Made by a program: the position numbers and the translations under genes. Source: Deltaproteobacteria bacterium (GTDB lineage Bacteria; Desulfobacterota; Desulfobacteria; Desulfobacterales; ETH-SRB1). From it: DNA of 36,204 bases. The notes beneath the pieces are model-generated. The model worked only from the letters and a program-made list of their open reading frames with translations, had not been told where the DNA came from and made no database searches. Shown piece by piece: positions 16,654-23,943 of this stretch (positions within the stretch are counted from its first letter, which is position 1; every line of letters starts with the position of its first letter). The stretch spans positions 1-36,204 of the forward strand of contig JAJSZW010000026.1 in NCBI GenBank assembly GCA_030262895.1, written 5' to 3'.

Positions 16654-16923
16654 ATGAAAAAAGTAAAATATAACGAAACTTCGATAGATCAACTTCCAAA
16701 TGATAAGCCCGTTTTGTATCGAATTGAAACGGAGACTGGTAATCTCAACTACACAGGGATAGCCAAACGAGGACGAGTCCATGACCGTATTAAAGAACAC
16801 TTAGGAAAGATACCGGGGACAAATGTCAATATCGAACAATTTAGCAGCATCAACGATGCTCGTAATAAAGAAAAGAATGTAATCAAGAGAAATCAGCCAA
16901 AATACAATGAGCAGGACAAATAA
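16654..16923 (+). CDS. small GIY-YIG-like protein
   Basis: This 89-residue protein is built like a minimal GIY-YIG domain: VLYRIETETGN (Tyr22), LNYTGIAKRGRV (Tyr33-Thr-Gly, in place of YIG), a helix with Arg45 and His49 (HDRIKEHLG), and the C-terminal NVIKRNQPKYNEQ, where the Asn of such nucleases lies. The metal-binding glutamate may be Glu73. The ATG at 16654 follows AAAGGAGAAAGACA and begins right after the attC-like site; a longer frame from 16600 overlaps the previous gene and is rejected. It may be a DNA nuclease or degenerate relative. Its leader is nearly identical to that of the next GIY-YIG gene. Confidence 0.7.
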   Translation: MKKVKYNETSIDQLPNDKPVLYRIETETGNLNYTGIAKRGRVHDRIKEHLGKIPGTNVNIEQFSSINDARNKEKNVIKRNQPKYNEQDK

Positions 16924-16940
16924 AAATTATGATTTAATTT

Positions 16941-17012
16941 AAATCTAACTCAAACGCTTGAGCACGGACGTTGGATTCGTTGAGCTTCGTCCCACGCGGG
17001 TTAAGCGCGGCG
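16941..17012 (+). other. second attC-like structure, between the two GIY-YIG genes
   Basis: ATCTAAC (16943-16949, RYYYAAC) is followed by CAAACGCTTGAGCACGGACG and, on the other side, CGTCCCACGCGGGTTAAGCG. GGACG pairs with CGTCC, and GCTT with AAGC. The expected terminal GTTRRRY is degraded to GCGAAAGG, which instead provides the ribosome-binding site of the following gene. It is consistent with a cassette boundary but weaker than the 16571 site. Confidence 0.35.
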
Positions 17013-17025
17013 AAAGGAGAAAGAT

Positions 17026-17350
17026 ATGAGCGAAGCGCAAACGATTATGTGGTCTGGGCAATCTGGCAAGAAATACAAATACTGGATCTACCCGATTGGC
17101 TTCTCCTCCAAGAAGGAACCCGGGAACTACATTTTTGCCAAGCAAACGATGGTCCTCCTGCTACATCGGACAGACGAAGAATGTGGATGAGCGTCTTGGC
17201 GATCACGAGAAGGAAGCGTGCGCAAAGAGACACGGTGCAACACACATCCATGCTCATTTGACCAGTGGTGGAGAATCCATCCGCAAAGCAGAAGAAAGGG
17301 ATCTCATTCTCCGTTGGCAACCGCCATGCAATGAACAACTCGTTGACTGA
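17026..17350 (+). pseudogene. frameshifted GIY-YIG nuclease family gene
   Basis: Starting at the ATG at 17026 (after AAAGGAGAAAGAT), the frame reads SGKKYKYWIYPIGFSSKKE, PGNYIFAKQT, then stops at about 17190. The rest of the same protein continues in another frame: RWSSCYIGQTKNVDERLGD, HIHAHLTSGGESIRKAEERD, LILRWQPPCNEQLVD. CYIGQT is the YIG half of the GIY-YIG signature, and Glu in KAEERD is the likely metal ligand. One indel near 17145-17150 explains the break. No slippery heptamer is evident, so a disrupted gene or a sequencing error is more likely than programmed frameshifting. Confidence 0.7.
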
Positions 17351-17419
17351 TTGAGGCGAAATTCTCAAAGGATTTAATAACAAAAGAATGCATGGGATGG
17401 AGAGAGAGGAGGAAAATTA

Positions 17420-18259
17420 ATGTTAGAATTCCAGATGTTTCGCATAAAGGTTTATCCATCTCCGCAGGGTTTTCTTTTTGAACCCCCTAAAACCCCATCA
17501 GAAATCCTTAAAGACGTGATTCTTTCATTGCCTTCCGCAGAGCTCAGAAAAGGTATGATTTGGCATATTGGAAATGTTTCGATTCTCGAAGAGGGTGGCT
17601 TATATTTTCGAATTGGCAGAACAACGAAGTCAACGTTAGAAATCTATGAAAATGGCAATTTTGAGGAACAGGAATTTGAAACTGCACCCTACACTCATGT
17701 GGTGTTAGATATTCGGTTGGAAGTGTGCGTGATTGCGAAAAAATCTAAGCTTTCTCCTAAGACCACTGGCATAGCGAATCAGTTTGTTCGGTTACTTAAC
17801 GAATCGACGCGTGCCCGCCAAATAAAAGCGAATTTTGAAATTGATGAAATAAATGATCCTACGGACTTTATTACCCACCTTCGTCAAGCCTTTTCTGTCT
17901 CTAAGTTTTGGGTAACTTTCTCAAGGCCAAATGCCTTTGATGTGAATGAAGATTTTATTAAGCCTATGGAAAAACTGCTAAAAGACTCAGAGGGAGAAAA
18001 AGGAAAGACCGAACTGGAGGGAGATAATTTAAATCCCGAAAGTCTTGAAGACATTGCACGTTCTGCGGCTTCGACAGGCAATGATGCTACTGCTTGGCTA
18101 CAGCCAAGCGAGACAAGCCGAAAGATTAGAAAAAGACTCAAGGGTAATCCCGTTATTGTGATGCAAGAAGATGTTGCTGATCCCGAGCACAAAATGAAGA
18201 TACTACAACTCATTAGAAAAAACTATAAAAGAGTAAAGGGCACGATTGATACAGAATGA
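17420..18259 (+). CDS. unrecognised soluble protein of a two-gene unit with a 4-TM partner
   Basis: This 279-residue protein has no domain I can name. The N-terminal 120 residues are beta-rich (FRIKVYPSPQGFLFEPP, MIWHIGNVSILEEGG, YTHVVLDIRLEVCVIAKK). The middle contains a SKFWVTFSRPNAFDV segment, then an acidic linker (DSEGEKGKTELEGDN) and a basic C-terminus (SRKIRKRLKGNP, RKNYKRVKG) that might bind nucleic acid. No TM segment or signal peptide is visible. GAGGAGG precedes the ATG by 7 bases. Its TGA overlaps the ATG of the next, 4-TM gene (ATGA), so the products are probably made together. Position within a defence island suggests a soluble sensor or regulator. Confidence 0.6.
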   Translation: MLEFQMFRIKVYPSPQGFLFEPPKTPSEILKDVILSLPSAELRKGMIWHIGNVSILEEGGLYFRIGRTTKSTLEIYENGNFEEQEFETAPYTHVVLDIRLEVCVIAKKSKLSPKTTGIANQFVRLLNESTRARQIKANFEIDEINDPTDFITHLRQAFSVSKFWVTFSRPNAFDVNEDFIKPMEKLLKDSEGEKGKTELEGDNLNPESLEDIARSAASTGNDATAWLQPSETSRKIRKRLKGNPVIVMQEDVADPEHKMKILQLIRKNYKRVKGTIDTE

Positions 18260-18807
18260 TGAATACTAAATTCATAGGTTACTGGCATTGGTTTTTAAAA
18301 GGAAGCGGTGGTAAAGCAGGTTTCAGAAGAATACTTAATAAATGGATTTTGCTTCATTTAAGTATTGGACTTGTGCTGACATTATTAGTTAAAGTTGATT
18401 TGCAAACGGCCGCTAATGCTGTGCTTTTACCTTTGGCCGGTATTTTTGTGGGACTATCCTTCGCATGGGCTGGGAATGCGCAAGCACTTATGCAAACCAG
18501 TGAAATAGGTGAGATGGCAAATTTTCATGAAGGAGGCTTTGAGGAATATGTTTTTGCATATCAGACAGCTATTCTAACAATCTTGGTAACTTTGGTTTTT
18601 TGGGGAATTGCTGGTTTGTCTGTATTTGACACGCAGTGGCCAACTCAAGTGCATAATAAATGCTATTTCGGTGTAAAAACCCTCCTCTTTACACTGTCCA
18701 GTCTGACATTACGCGAATGTTGGCATGTCGTAATGGGTGCTCAGTGGATGCTCCTTGTACAAAGAAAAATCAGGTGTTCAAAATCCGAAAAGAGCAATGG
18801 GAAGTAA
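18256..18807 (+). CDS. four-TM membrane protein of a two-gene candidate defence unit
   Basis: This 183-residue protein has hydrophobic segments at about 31-46 (ILLHLSIGLVLTLLV), 55-75 (AVLLPLAGIFVGLSFAWAG), 101-124 (AYQTAILTILVTLVFWGIAG) and 139-167. A short loop SEIGEMANFHEGGFEE lies between TM2 and TM3, and a basic tail follows (QRKIRCSKSEKSNGK). It overlaps the preceding unrecognised gene by 4 bases. Size and topology resemble KwaA of Kiwa, a 4-TM defence protein, but the partner does not look like KwaB and the gene order is reversed, so I do not assign it. The family is unknown to me; a membrane effector or sensor role is inferred. Confidence 0.6.
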   Translation: MMNTKFIGYWHWFLKGSGGKAGFRRILNKWILLHLSIGLVLTLLVKVDLQTAANAVLLPLAGIFVGLSFAWAGNAQALMQTSEIGEMANFHEGGFEEYVFAYQTAILTILVTLVFWGIAGLSVFDTQWPTQVHNKCYFGVKTLLFTLSSLTLRECWHVVMGAQWMLLVQRKIRCSKSEKSNGK

Positions 18808-18877
18808 TCGAAGATGGGGGCCAGAGGTCAGAGGGATCAAGTCTACACTCTTAACAAAAGGCTTTTTTCAAAACAAG

Positions 18878-19051
18878 ATGGCAGTAAAAAAGGTAACAGC
18901 ATCAAACGAGAACTCCCATGTTGACATATTTATCAAGCAGCATATGGAGCCGGCACAGACACTGGTCAATACGGTCAATGTAGTGGGAGCTATAGGGAAG
19001 GAAATCGCTCTGGAGTTTAAGCGCCGGATATTTGACGTAAAAGATGTGTAA
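18878..19051 (+). CDS. 57-residue protein upstream of the ATPase/nuclease pair
   Basis: The ATG at 18878 begins MAVKKVTASNENSHVDIFI, then KQHMEPAQTLVNTVNVVGAI and EIALEFKRRIFDVKDV, a mixed alpha/beta protein-like sequence. It is not recognised. An upstream extension to 18737 overlaps the previous gene and looks non-coding. No good Shine-Dalgarno precedes the ATG; AAAGG is 13 or more bases away. The stop is 12 bases before the ATPase start, with the ATPase ribosome-binding site in between, so it could be a small third component or a leftover C-terminus. Confidence 0.4.
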   Translation: MAVKKVTASNENSHVDIFIKQHMEPAQTLVNTVNVVGAIGKEIALEFKRRIFDVKDV

Positions 19052-19063
19052 ATGGAGGTTATC

Positions 19064-20449
19064 ATGAAAATCAAGTTGCAAAACCTGGGCATTCTCAAAA
19101 CTGCGGAATTTGAACTTGGCGATTTAACCATTATTTGCGGAAAAAATAATACGGGTAAAACGTATGCCGTTTATACGTTTTATGGTTTTTTGAAGTTATG
19201 GAGAAACATTATAAGCATTGAGCAGCTTCTTAAACATTCCCGGGAACTCATTGATAGCGGCGTAATTAGAATTGAATTGGAGGATTTCAAAAAACGGATT
19301 CCTGAGTTATTGCAAAGAGCGTGTAAGCGTTATTCAGAAATTCTCTATAAAATATTTGCCTCTTCTGAAAAGCTCTTTGCTGATTCAGCTTTTCAATTGG
19401 AGATCGACACTTCAAAGATAGATATAAGCGGAGAATTCAAGAAAACCATTAGTTCAAGAAAAAAGGATTTGATTGTCTGTTCCAAAGAAGAAAACAGCAG
19501 CATTCTGGAAATAGCCGGTTTGTGGGAAAAGGGAGATGAACCAATTTCGGCAAGTGCAATAGAACAATTCATTAACAATATTCTGTTGGATATTTTATTT
19601 GCCCCGCTTTTTCCTGACCCGTTTATTGCCAGCGCAGAAAGGACGGGGGCTGCTATTTTCAGAAAAGAACTTGATTTTGCCCGGAACAGACTTTTAGAAG
19701 AAATAGGTGGCATGAAAAGGGATTTGGATCCGTTTAAACTGCTTGATCGTGTGTATGATTCATACGCCTTGCCGGTAAAAGACAATGTGGATTTTACAAG
19801 AAACTTAGAAAATATAGCTAAAAAGGACAGTTTCATCGAAAAAGAATACTCTCACATCCTTACTGATTTTCAGGATATTATCGGTGGTGAATACAGGGTT
19901 CTCCGCGGCGAGCTTTATTATGTGCCACGTAAAGGCAGAGTTAAATTGACCATGGGCCAAAGCTCAAGCGCCGTCCGATCATTGCTGGATATCGGATTTT
20001 ACCTGAAACATATGGCCCAGCCGGGAGATATGCTCATCGTGGATGAGCCAGAGCTGAATCTGCATCCGGAAAATCAACGAAGGGTGGCGCGTCTTTTTGC
20101 TCGCCTTGTAAATATCGGCATAAAGGTATTTATTACCACACATAGCGATTACATAATCAAAGAGCTAAATACTTTGATTATGTTGAAGGCCGGAATAAAT
20201 AATTCTCGAAAAGTGATGGAAAAATTTGGATATACCGATAATGAATTACTGTTGCCTCAGCAGGTTAAAGTTTACAGTGCGGGTGAGAACCTGATGAAAA
20301 TGGCGGACAGAAAGAAAAAAACAAAAGTTATTACATTCACATACTGCGATATTGATCCGAATCTGGGGATAGAGGTGAAGGGATTTGATGACAGTATCAT
20401 TGAAATGAACCGAATTCAGGAAGAGATTCTGCTTGGAGGCGATGAATAA
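19064..20449 (+). CDS. AAA/SMC-like ATPase (OLD/AAA_15-type), defence-linked
   Basis: This 461-residue ABC-type ATPase has Walker A GKNNTGKT (residues 26-33) after MKIKLQNLGILKTAEFELGD, a long insertion of helices (about 50-280), the signature-like MGQSSSAVRSLLDIGF, Walker B MLIVDEPELNLHP (Asp327-Glu328) and the H-loop ITTHSDYIIKELN. No TOPRIM motif is present, so it is not a full OLD nuclease. GGAGG lies 5 bases before the ATG at 19064; the in-frame ATG at 19052 is the start of that ribosome-binding site. The stop overlaps the next gene's start by one base (TAATG). The pairing suggests an ATP-gated nuclease system in the spirit of Septu or Gabija, but with a different nuclease. Confidence 0.82.
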   Translation: MKIKLQNLGILKTAEFELGDLTIICGKNNTGKTYAVYTFYGFLKLWRNIISIEQLLKHSRELIDSGVIRIELEDFKKRIPELLQRACKRYSEILYKIFASSEKLFADSAFQLEIDTSKIDISGEFKKTISSRKKDLIVCSKEENSSILEIAGLWEKGDEPISASAIEQFINNILLDILFAPLFPDPFIASAERTGAAIFRKELDFARNRLLEEIGGMKRDLDPFKLLDRVYDSYALPVKDNVDFTRNLENIAKKDSFIEKEYSHILTDFQDIIGGEYRVLRGELYYVPRKGRVKLTMGQSSSAVRSLLDIGFYLKHMAQPGDMLIVDEPELNLHPENQRRVARLFARLVNIGIKVFITTHSDYIIKELNTLIMLKAGINNSRKVMEKFGYTDNELLLPQQVKVYSAGENLMKMADRKKKTKVITFTYCDIDPNLGIEVKGFDDSIIEMNRIQEEILLGGDE

Positions 20450-20991
20450 TGGCATTTGACACGTTCAGGCAGATAATAAGGAACTCGGAAATATGCGGTG
20501 GCCGACGTAAATTTGAGCTCATGGAGACGGACAAAAGCAGCAAACTGCCCAAAGTCGTGGTTAAAGGATTCCAAACGGATGATTCCGTAAAATTTTCTTT
20601 TGACGGGAAAAAGGGCCTGAGTCCGTATCTGTCTCAATCAGGGGATCATCTGAAAGCCTGTGATTATGTTTTGCTTGCCAGGATAGACGATCAAAACTAT
20701 CTGATTTTTATCGAAATGAAATCCGAGTCAATCAATAAAAACAGGGTTTCCAAACAATTTATGAGTTCTCAGTGTTTTATAGATTATTGCGGTAGCATTC
20801 TGAACCGTTTTCACGATAGCGATTTGCTTGAAAAGTGTCAAAAGCGTTTTGTGGTTTTTTACAAATCGCCTCCCATTCCGAAAACCACAACCCTGCTCCG
20901 GATGACGGCAATGGGTCATGCGCATGACCTTCCGGAGAATCCAATGTTTGTTGCTTATACTAAGCCTATACGTATAAGACAGATTCTTTAA
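20449..20991 (+). CDS. PD-(D/E)XK-like protein coupled to the AAA ATPase
   Basis: This 180-residue protein carries KACDYVLLARIDDQNYLIFI followed by EMKSESINKN. Asp72, Glu89 and Lys91 (E-M-K) sit on adjacent strands as in PD-(D/E)XK nucleases. Downstream helix KQFMSSQCFIDYCGSILNRF and KRFVVFYKSPP resemble a core continuation. It shares one base with the ATPase stop, implying translational coupling and a stoichiometric complex. Nuclease activity is inferred from the motif only. The family name is unknown to me. Confidence 0.6.
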   Translation: MAFDTFRQIIRNSEICGGRRKFELMETDKSSKLPKVVVKGFQTDDSVKFSFDGKKGLSPYLSQSGDHLKACDYVLLARIDDQNYLIFIEMKSESINKNRVSKQFMSSQCFIDYCGSILNRFHDSDLLEKCQKRFVVFYKSPPIPKTTTLLRMTAMGHAHDLPENPMFVAYTKPIRIRQIL

Positions 20992-21059
20992 TCAACATGA
21001 TGTAAATCGGGGACGTAAGGGAGAAATCCCATATTTGTTAATAAAAACAGGGACAAAAT
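20992..21059. other. intergenic spacer with GGGGACGT motif
   Basis: No gene is visible. It contains CGGGGACGTAAGGG and AACAGGGACAAAAT, related to the GGACGTCCCTAATTTCGTCCC motif at 35067-35089 next to the transposase remnant. Confidence 0.3.
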
Positions 21060-21194
21060 ATGTCAAAAAACAGTTTCTTCAATGAGCAAACTGAACAATC
21101 GCTGGTCAAAACAACCATTGTTTCTAAATACTTTGATGTTTGGGCAAATGTGTTTATTTCCACACAAAAAGGCTATCCAGAACGTTCTTCATAA
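21060..21194 (+). pseudogene. N-terminal stump of a three-Cys-motif partner protein (TcmP)
   Basis: The 44-codon frame reads MSKNSFFNEQTEQSLVKTTI, then VSKYFDVWANVFISTQKGYP and stops. I recognise the conserved N-terminus of TcmP (KT.IV.KYF..WA), normally about 300 residues or more, so most of the gene is missing. TcmP genes are commonly found in phage-defence neighbourhoods next to three-Cys-motif phage-like genes. The stump marks the right-hand edge of the island. Nothing in the next 265 bases continues it. Confidence 0.65.
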
Positions 21195-21321
21195 ATCCTT
21201 GGATAGCTTGACTGCGCATAATCATACGTCAGGGCTTGATTTTTAATCGAAAAATTGAGAACTTAGCTTAAAGCTTTTAATTAAGGGTAACAGTTCGGCC
21301 TTTTTTAAAAAAATGGCAAAA
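21195..21321. other. intergenic spacer after the TcmP stump
   Basis: No coding signal. It includes GGTAACAGTTCGGCC (21287-21301), similar to GGTAATAGTTCAGCC at 27356-27370 upstream of the LpoA-like gene, so a short dispersed repeat is present. Confidence 0.4.
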
Positions 21322-21434
21322 GTTCACCACGGAACAACACGGAGTTTCACTGAAAATTGTAAACTGAGATGTTCGCAATGATGAGAAGAGTATTTTGATA
21401 ATTCAGTGTAATTCCGTGAAAATCCGTGGTGAGC
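21322..21434. repeat. imperfect inverted repeat upstream of kdsD
   Basis: The left arm begins GTTCACCACGGAACAACACG and ends TTTCACTGAA; the right arm begins TTCAGTG and ends CCGTGGTGAGC. Complementarity covers about 30 bases per arm with mismatches. It lies 26 bases before the kdsD start and would form a long hairpin in the leader. Confidence 0.65.
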
Positions 21435-21459
21435 TATTACAAATAAGGAAATAATATAT

Positions 21460-22434
21460 ATGATCATTAAAGAAGCAATTGAGGTTCTTAAAATAGAAGC
21501 AGAGGGCATACTTGGATTGACAGAGAGAATTGACGACAATTTCTCCAAGATGGTGGAACTTATCTTCAATTCCAGCGGTCGTGTAATAGTAGGCGGTATC
21601 GGCAAATCCGGAATAGTGGGCAGAAAGATCGTGGCCACCCTGAACAGCACAGGCACAAGATCAATATTTTTACATCCTGTTGAAGCCATGCACGGAGATC
21701 TTGGCATGGTATGTCAGGATGATATATTTATTGCTCTTTCCTACAGCGGTGAAACCGATGAGCTTAATATCCTTTTATCAAGCATATGCAAGATAGGGTG
21801 CAAGGTTATAGCTTTTACAGGGAATATACATTCAACCCTGGCAAAACACAGTGATATAATAATTAACGTTGGTGTCGAAAAAGAAGCATGCCCTTTAGGC
21901 CTTGCACCTACTGCCAGCACAACCGCCATGCTTGCAATGGGGGATGCGCTTGCTGTTGTTCTCATTAACAAAAAACATTTTAAACCCAGCGATTTCAAAA
22001 AAATTCATCCAGGAGGCATATTGGGCCGGCGGCTTTCCAGTAAAGTTAAAGATATCATGTTAACAGGAGAGGCTGTACCAAAAGTTTTCGCGGGAACAAG
22101 CATGGAAATCGCCATAGATGAAATCAATCGTCTTGAACTGGGAACAACTCTTGTAATAACAAAAGATAAAATCCTTACAGGTATAATAACCGATGGTGAT
22201 ATAAGGCGTATTATTGCAAATAAAAAGAATATTTTTGAACTTGCAGTCGAAGATGTTATGACAAAAAATCCACGAACTGCCGGCCCTGATTCTCCGGCTT
22301 ACGATGCACTTAACATAATGGAACAGTATCAGATAACTATCCTCCCAATAACTAATTCAATTGGAAAAATTGAGGGTATTTTGCATCTCCACGATATATT
22401 AGGTAAAGGTGATTTTAAATTTAACGGCAAGTAA
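21460..22434 (+). CDS. kdsD: D-arabinose 5-phosphate isomerase (Kdo pathway)
   Basis: This 324-residue protein converts ribulose 5-phosphate to arabinose 5-phosphate, the first step to Kdo for LPS. The N-terminal SIS domain has VIVGGIGKSGIVGRKIVATLN, FLHPVEAMHGDLGM, ALSYSGETDE, and CPLGLAPTASTTAMLAMGDA. Two CBS domains follow, including GTTLVITKDKILTGIITDGD and DVMTKNPRT. Length matches KdsD/KpsF. The HPGGILGRRL hinge is characteristic. AAGGAAAT lies about 11 bases before the ATG. It is followed by the PFK gene 96 bases downstream. waaA, another Kdo gene, is nearby on the opposite strand. Confidence 0.95.
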   Translation: MIIKEAIEVLKIEAEGILGLTERIDDNFSKMVELIFNSSGRVIVGGIGKSGIVGRKIVATLNSTGTRSIFLHPVEAMHGDLGMVCQDDIFIALSYSGETDELNILLSSICKIGCKVIAFTGNIHSTLAKHSDIIINVGVEKEACPLGLAPTASTTAMLAMGDALAVVLINKKHFKPSDFKKIHPGGILGRRLSSKVKDIMLTGEAVPKVFAGTSMEIAIDEINRLELGTTLVITKDKILTGIITDGDIRRIIANKKNIFELAVEDVMTKNPRTAGPDSPAYDALNIMEQYQITILPITNSIGKIEGILHLHDILGKGDFKFNGK

Positions 22435-22490
22435 AGAATCCTGACACTGAAGACCGGTTTTTTCAATTTCAGGAACGTGGACGAATTGGC

Positions 22491-22519
22491 AACTGTGAAC
22501 CGTGAATCGTTACAACAAT
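22491..22519 (+). repeat. half of a heptad element upstream of pfk
   Basis: AACTGTG, AACCGTG, AATCGTT then ACAACAA matches the right arm of the elements at 23857 and 25241. Only one arm is present. If translated it would add spurious residues (ATVNRESLQQ) to the PFK N-terminus, which helps decide that start. Confidence 0.75.
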
Positions 22520-22530
22520 TGAGGTTGATT

Positions 22531-23856
22531 ATGGATTATAATTCCATCGACGCAGAAATAGAGACTTTAGGTGAGCCAAAAATATTATCACCGATTAGCA
22601 GATGGGAAAAAAGCGCAAAAAGTCAAAATTTCGTTTCCGATAATGACAAGGTATTAATAGACGTAAAATTTGAGAGGCTTATAAAAACAGTCAAGGCAGG
22701 GGAAATACCCCCATCATTTGAAATGGCCGGTCCCAGAAGCAAAATATTTTTCGATCCCGGCAAACTAAGGTGTGCAATTGTAACATGCGGCGGGCTATGC
22801 CCTGGTCTTAATGATATAATTCGTTCAATAGTTTTGGAACTTCATTACAGTTACGGGGTCCGGAATATCTATGGTATAAGATACGGCCTCCAGGGTTTTA
22901 TTCCAAAATACGGCCACGAGATAATGGATCTTAAACCTGAATCAGTTGTCAATATACTTGAAATGGGTGGTTCAATCTTAGGGTCTTCAAGAGGAGCGCA
23001 GTCAATAGAGAATATTGTCAACACCCTTAAGAAAATGAACATAGGCATCCTTTTTATGATCGGTGGCGATGGAACACTTATGGCTGCAACCAGGATAATA
23101 GATACAATAACAAAAAAGGGCCTGAAAATAAGTGTTATTGGAATACCAAAAACAATAGATAATGATATTTATATGGTATCAAGGACTTTCGGTTTTGATA
23201 CCGCTGTTGACATGGCCACACAGGCGATCAGGGGAGCCCACAATGAAGCTACAGGATATCCGAACGGAATAGGACTTATAAAACTTATGGGAAGGTATTC
23301 CGGTTTTATAACAGCAACAAGCGCTCTCGCTCAACAGAATGTAAACTTTGTGCTCATACCGGAAGTCGATTTTGATCTTGAAGGGCCAAAAGGTTTTCTA
23401 AACGCGCTTGAAAAGCGTATCCATCTCAGGAAACATGCTGTAATACTGGTGGCTGAGGGAGCAGGCCAGAAGTTTTTTGAAATCAATAAAAATGAACGTG
23501 ATGAATCAGGAAACATCAGGCTCAAGGATATAGGGCTGTTTTTAAAAGACAAAATAATATCTTATTTCAAATCCGTAAACATTAATATATCACTTAAATA
23601 TATTGATCCCAGTTATATGATAAGGAGTCTGCCGGCAAATGCCAATGACCATGTTTTCTGCAGCTTTCTGGGACGCGACGCTGTTCATGCCGGCATGGCA
23701 GGAAAAACGAGAGTTCTAATCGGCCACTGGAACAACTATTTTGTTCATATCCCAATGGGCGCCTCAGCCGGCAAGCGAAAAAGAATTGATCCAAACGGTA
23801 AATTGTGGCTAAGTGTGCTTCATGCAACAGGGCAAAGTTCATTTAAGAATGACTAA
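22531..23856 (+). CDS. pfkA: 6-phosphofructokinase (plant-like/group with PKTIDND)
   Basis: This 441-residue protein phosphorylates fructose 6-phosphate. Motifs are CGGLCPGLNDIIRSIV, IYGIRYGLQGF, FMIGGDGTLMAA (GGDGT, favouring ATP over pyrophosphate), IPKTIDNDIYM with catalytic Asp, GLIKLMGRYSGFI and VILVAEGAGQ. PKTIDND with GGDGT is the pattern of plant-type ATP-PFKs and bacterial relatives. I start at the ATG at 22531, because GAGG lies 6 bases upstream and the earlier ATG at 22477 would translate a repeat array. Its TAA stop forms the first three bases of the downstream heptad element. Co-substrate should be regarded as predicted. Confidence 0.9.
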   Translation: MDYNSIDAEIETLGEPKILSPISRWEKSAKSQNFVSDNDKVLIDVKFERLIKTVKAGEIPPSFEMAGPRSKIFFDPGKLRCAIVTCGGLCPGLNDIIRSIVLELHYSYGVRNIYGIRYGLQGFIPKYGHEIMDLKPESVVNILEMGGSILGSSRGAQSIENIVNTLKKMNIGILFMIGGDGTLMAATRIIDTITKKGLKISVIGIPKTIDNDIYMVSRTFGFDTAVDMATQAIRGAHNEATGYPNGIGLIKLMGRYSGFITATSALAQQNVNFVLIPEVDFDLEGPKGFLNALEKRIHLRKHAVILVAEGAGQKFFEINKNERDESGNIRLKDIGLFLKDKIISYFKSVNINISLKYIDPSYMIRSLPANANDHVFCSFLGRDAVHAGMAGKTRVLIGHWNNYFVHIPMGASAGKRKRIDPNGKLWLSVLHATGQSSFKND

Positions 23857-23943
23857 CCGTTTACGGTTGTCAGTTTACGGTTTACGGTTTTTTAATGAAC
23901 TATGCAACAACTGCAACATTTTAACCGTGAACCGTGAACCGTT
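23857..23943. repeat. heptad-unit inverted repeat between pfk and waaA
   Basis: The left arm has units CGGTTGT, CAGTTTA, CGGTTTA, CGGTTTT; the right arm has AACCGTG twice, then AACCGTT. The loop includes ATGCAACAACTGCAACATTTT, also present in the 25241 element. The element spans the entire gap between the convergent genes, and both TAA stops lie at its ends. Confidence 0.85.

Noticed and set aside
16943..16976. Short attC from ATCTAAC to GTTGGAT (34 nt)
   Set aside because: Both boxes fit the consensus, but the enclosed 20 bases are too short for an attC; the longer fold to 17012 is preferred.
17140..17160. Programmed frameshift in the GIY-YIG gene
   Set aside because: No slippery heptamer or downstream pseudoknot is evident; a disrupted gene or sequencing error is simpler.
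17420..18807. Kiwa (KwaA/KwaB) assignment
   Set aside because: Topology of the TM gene fits, but the partner shows no resemblance to KwaB and gene order is reversed.
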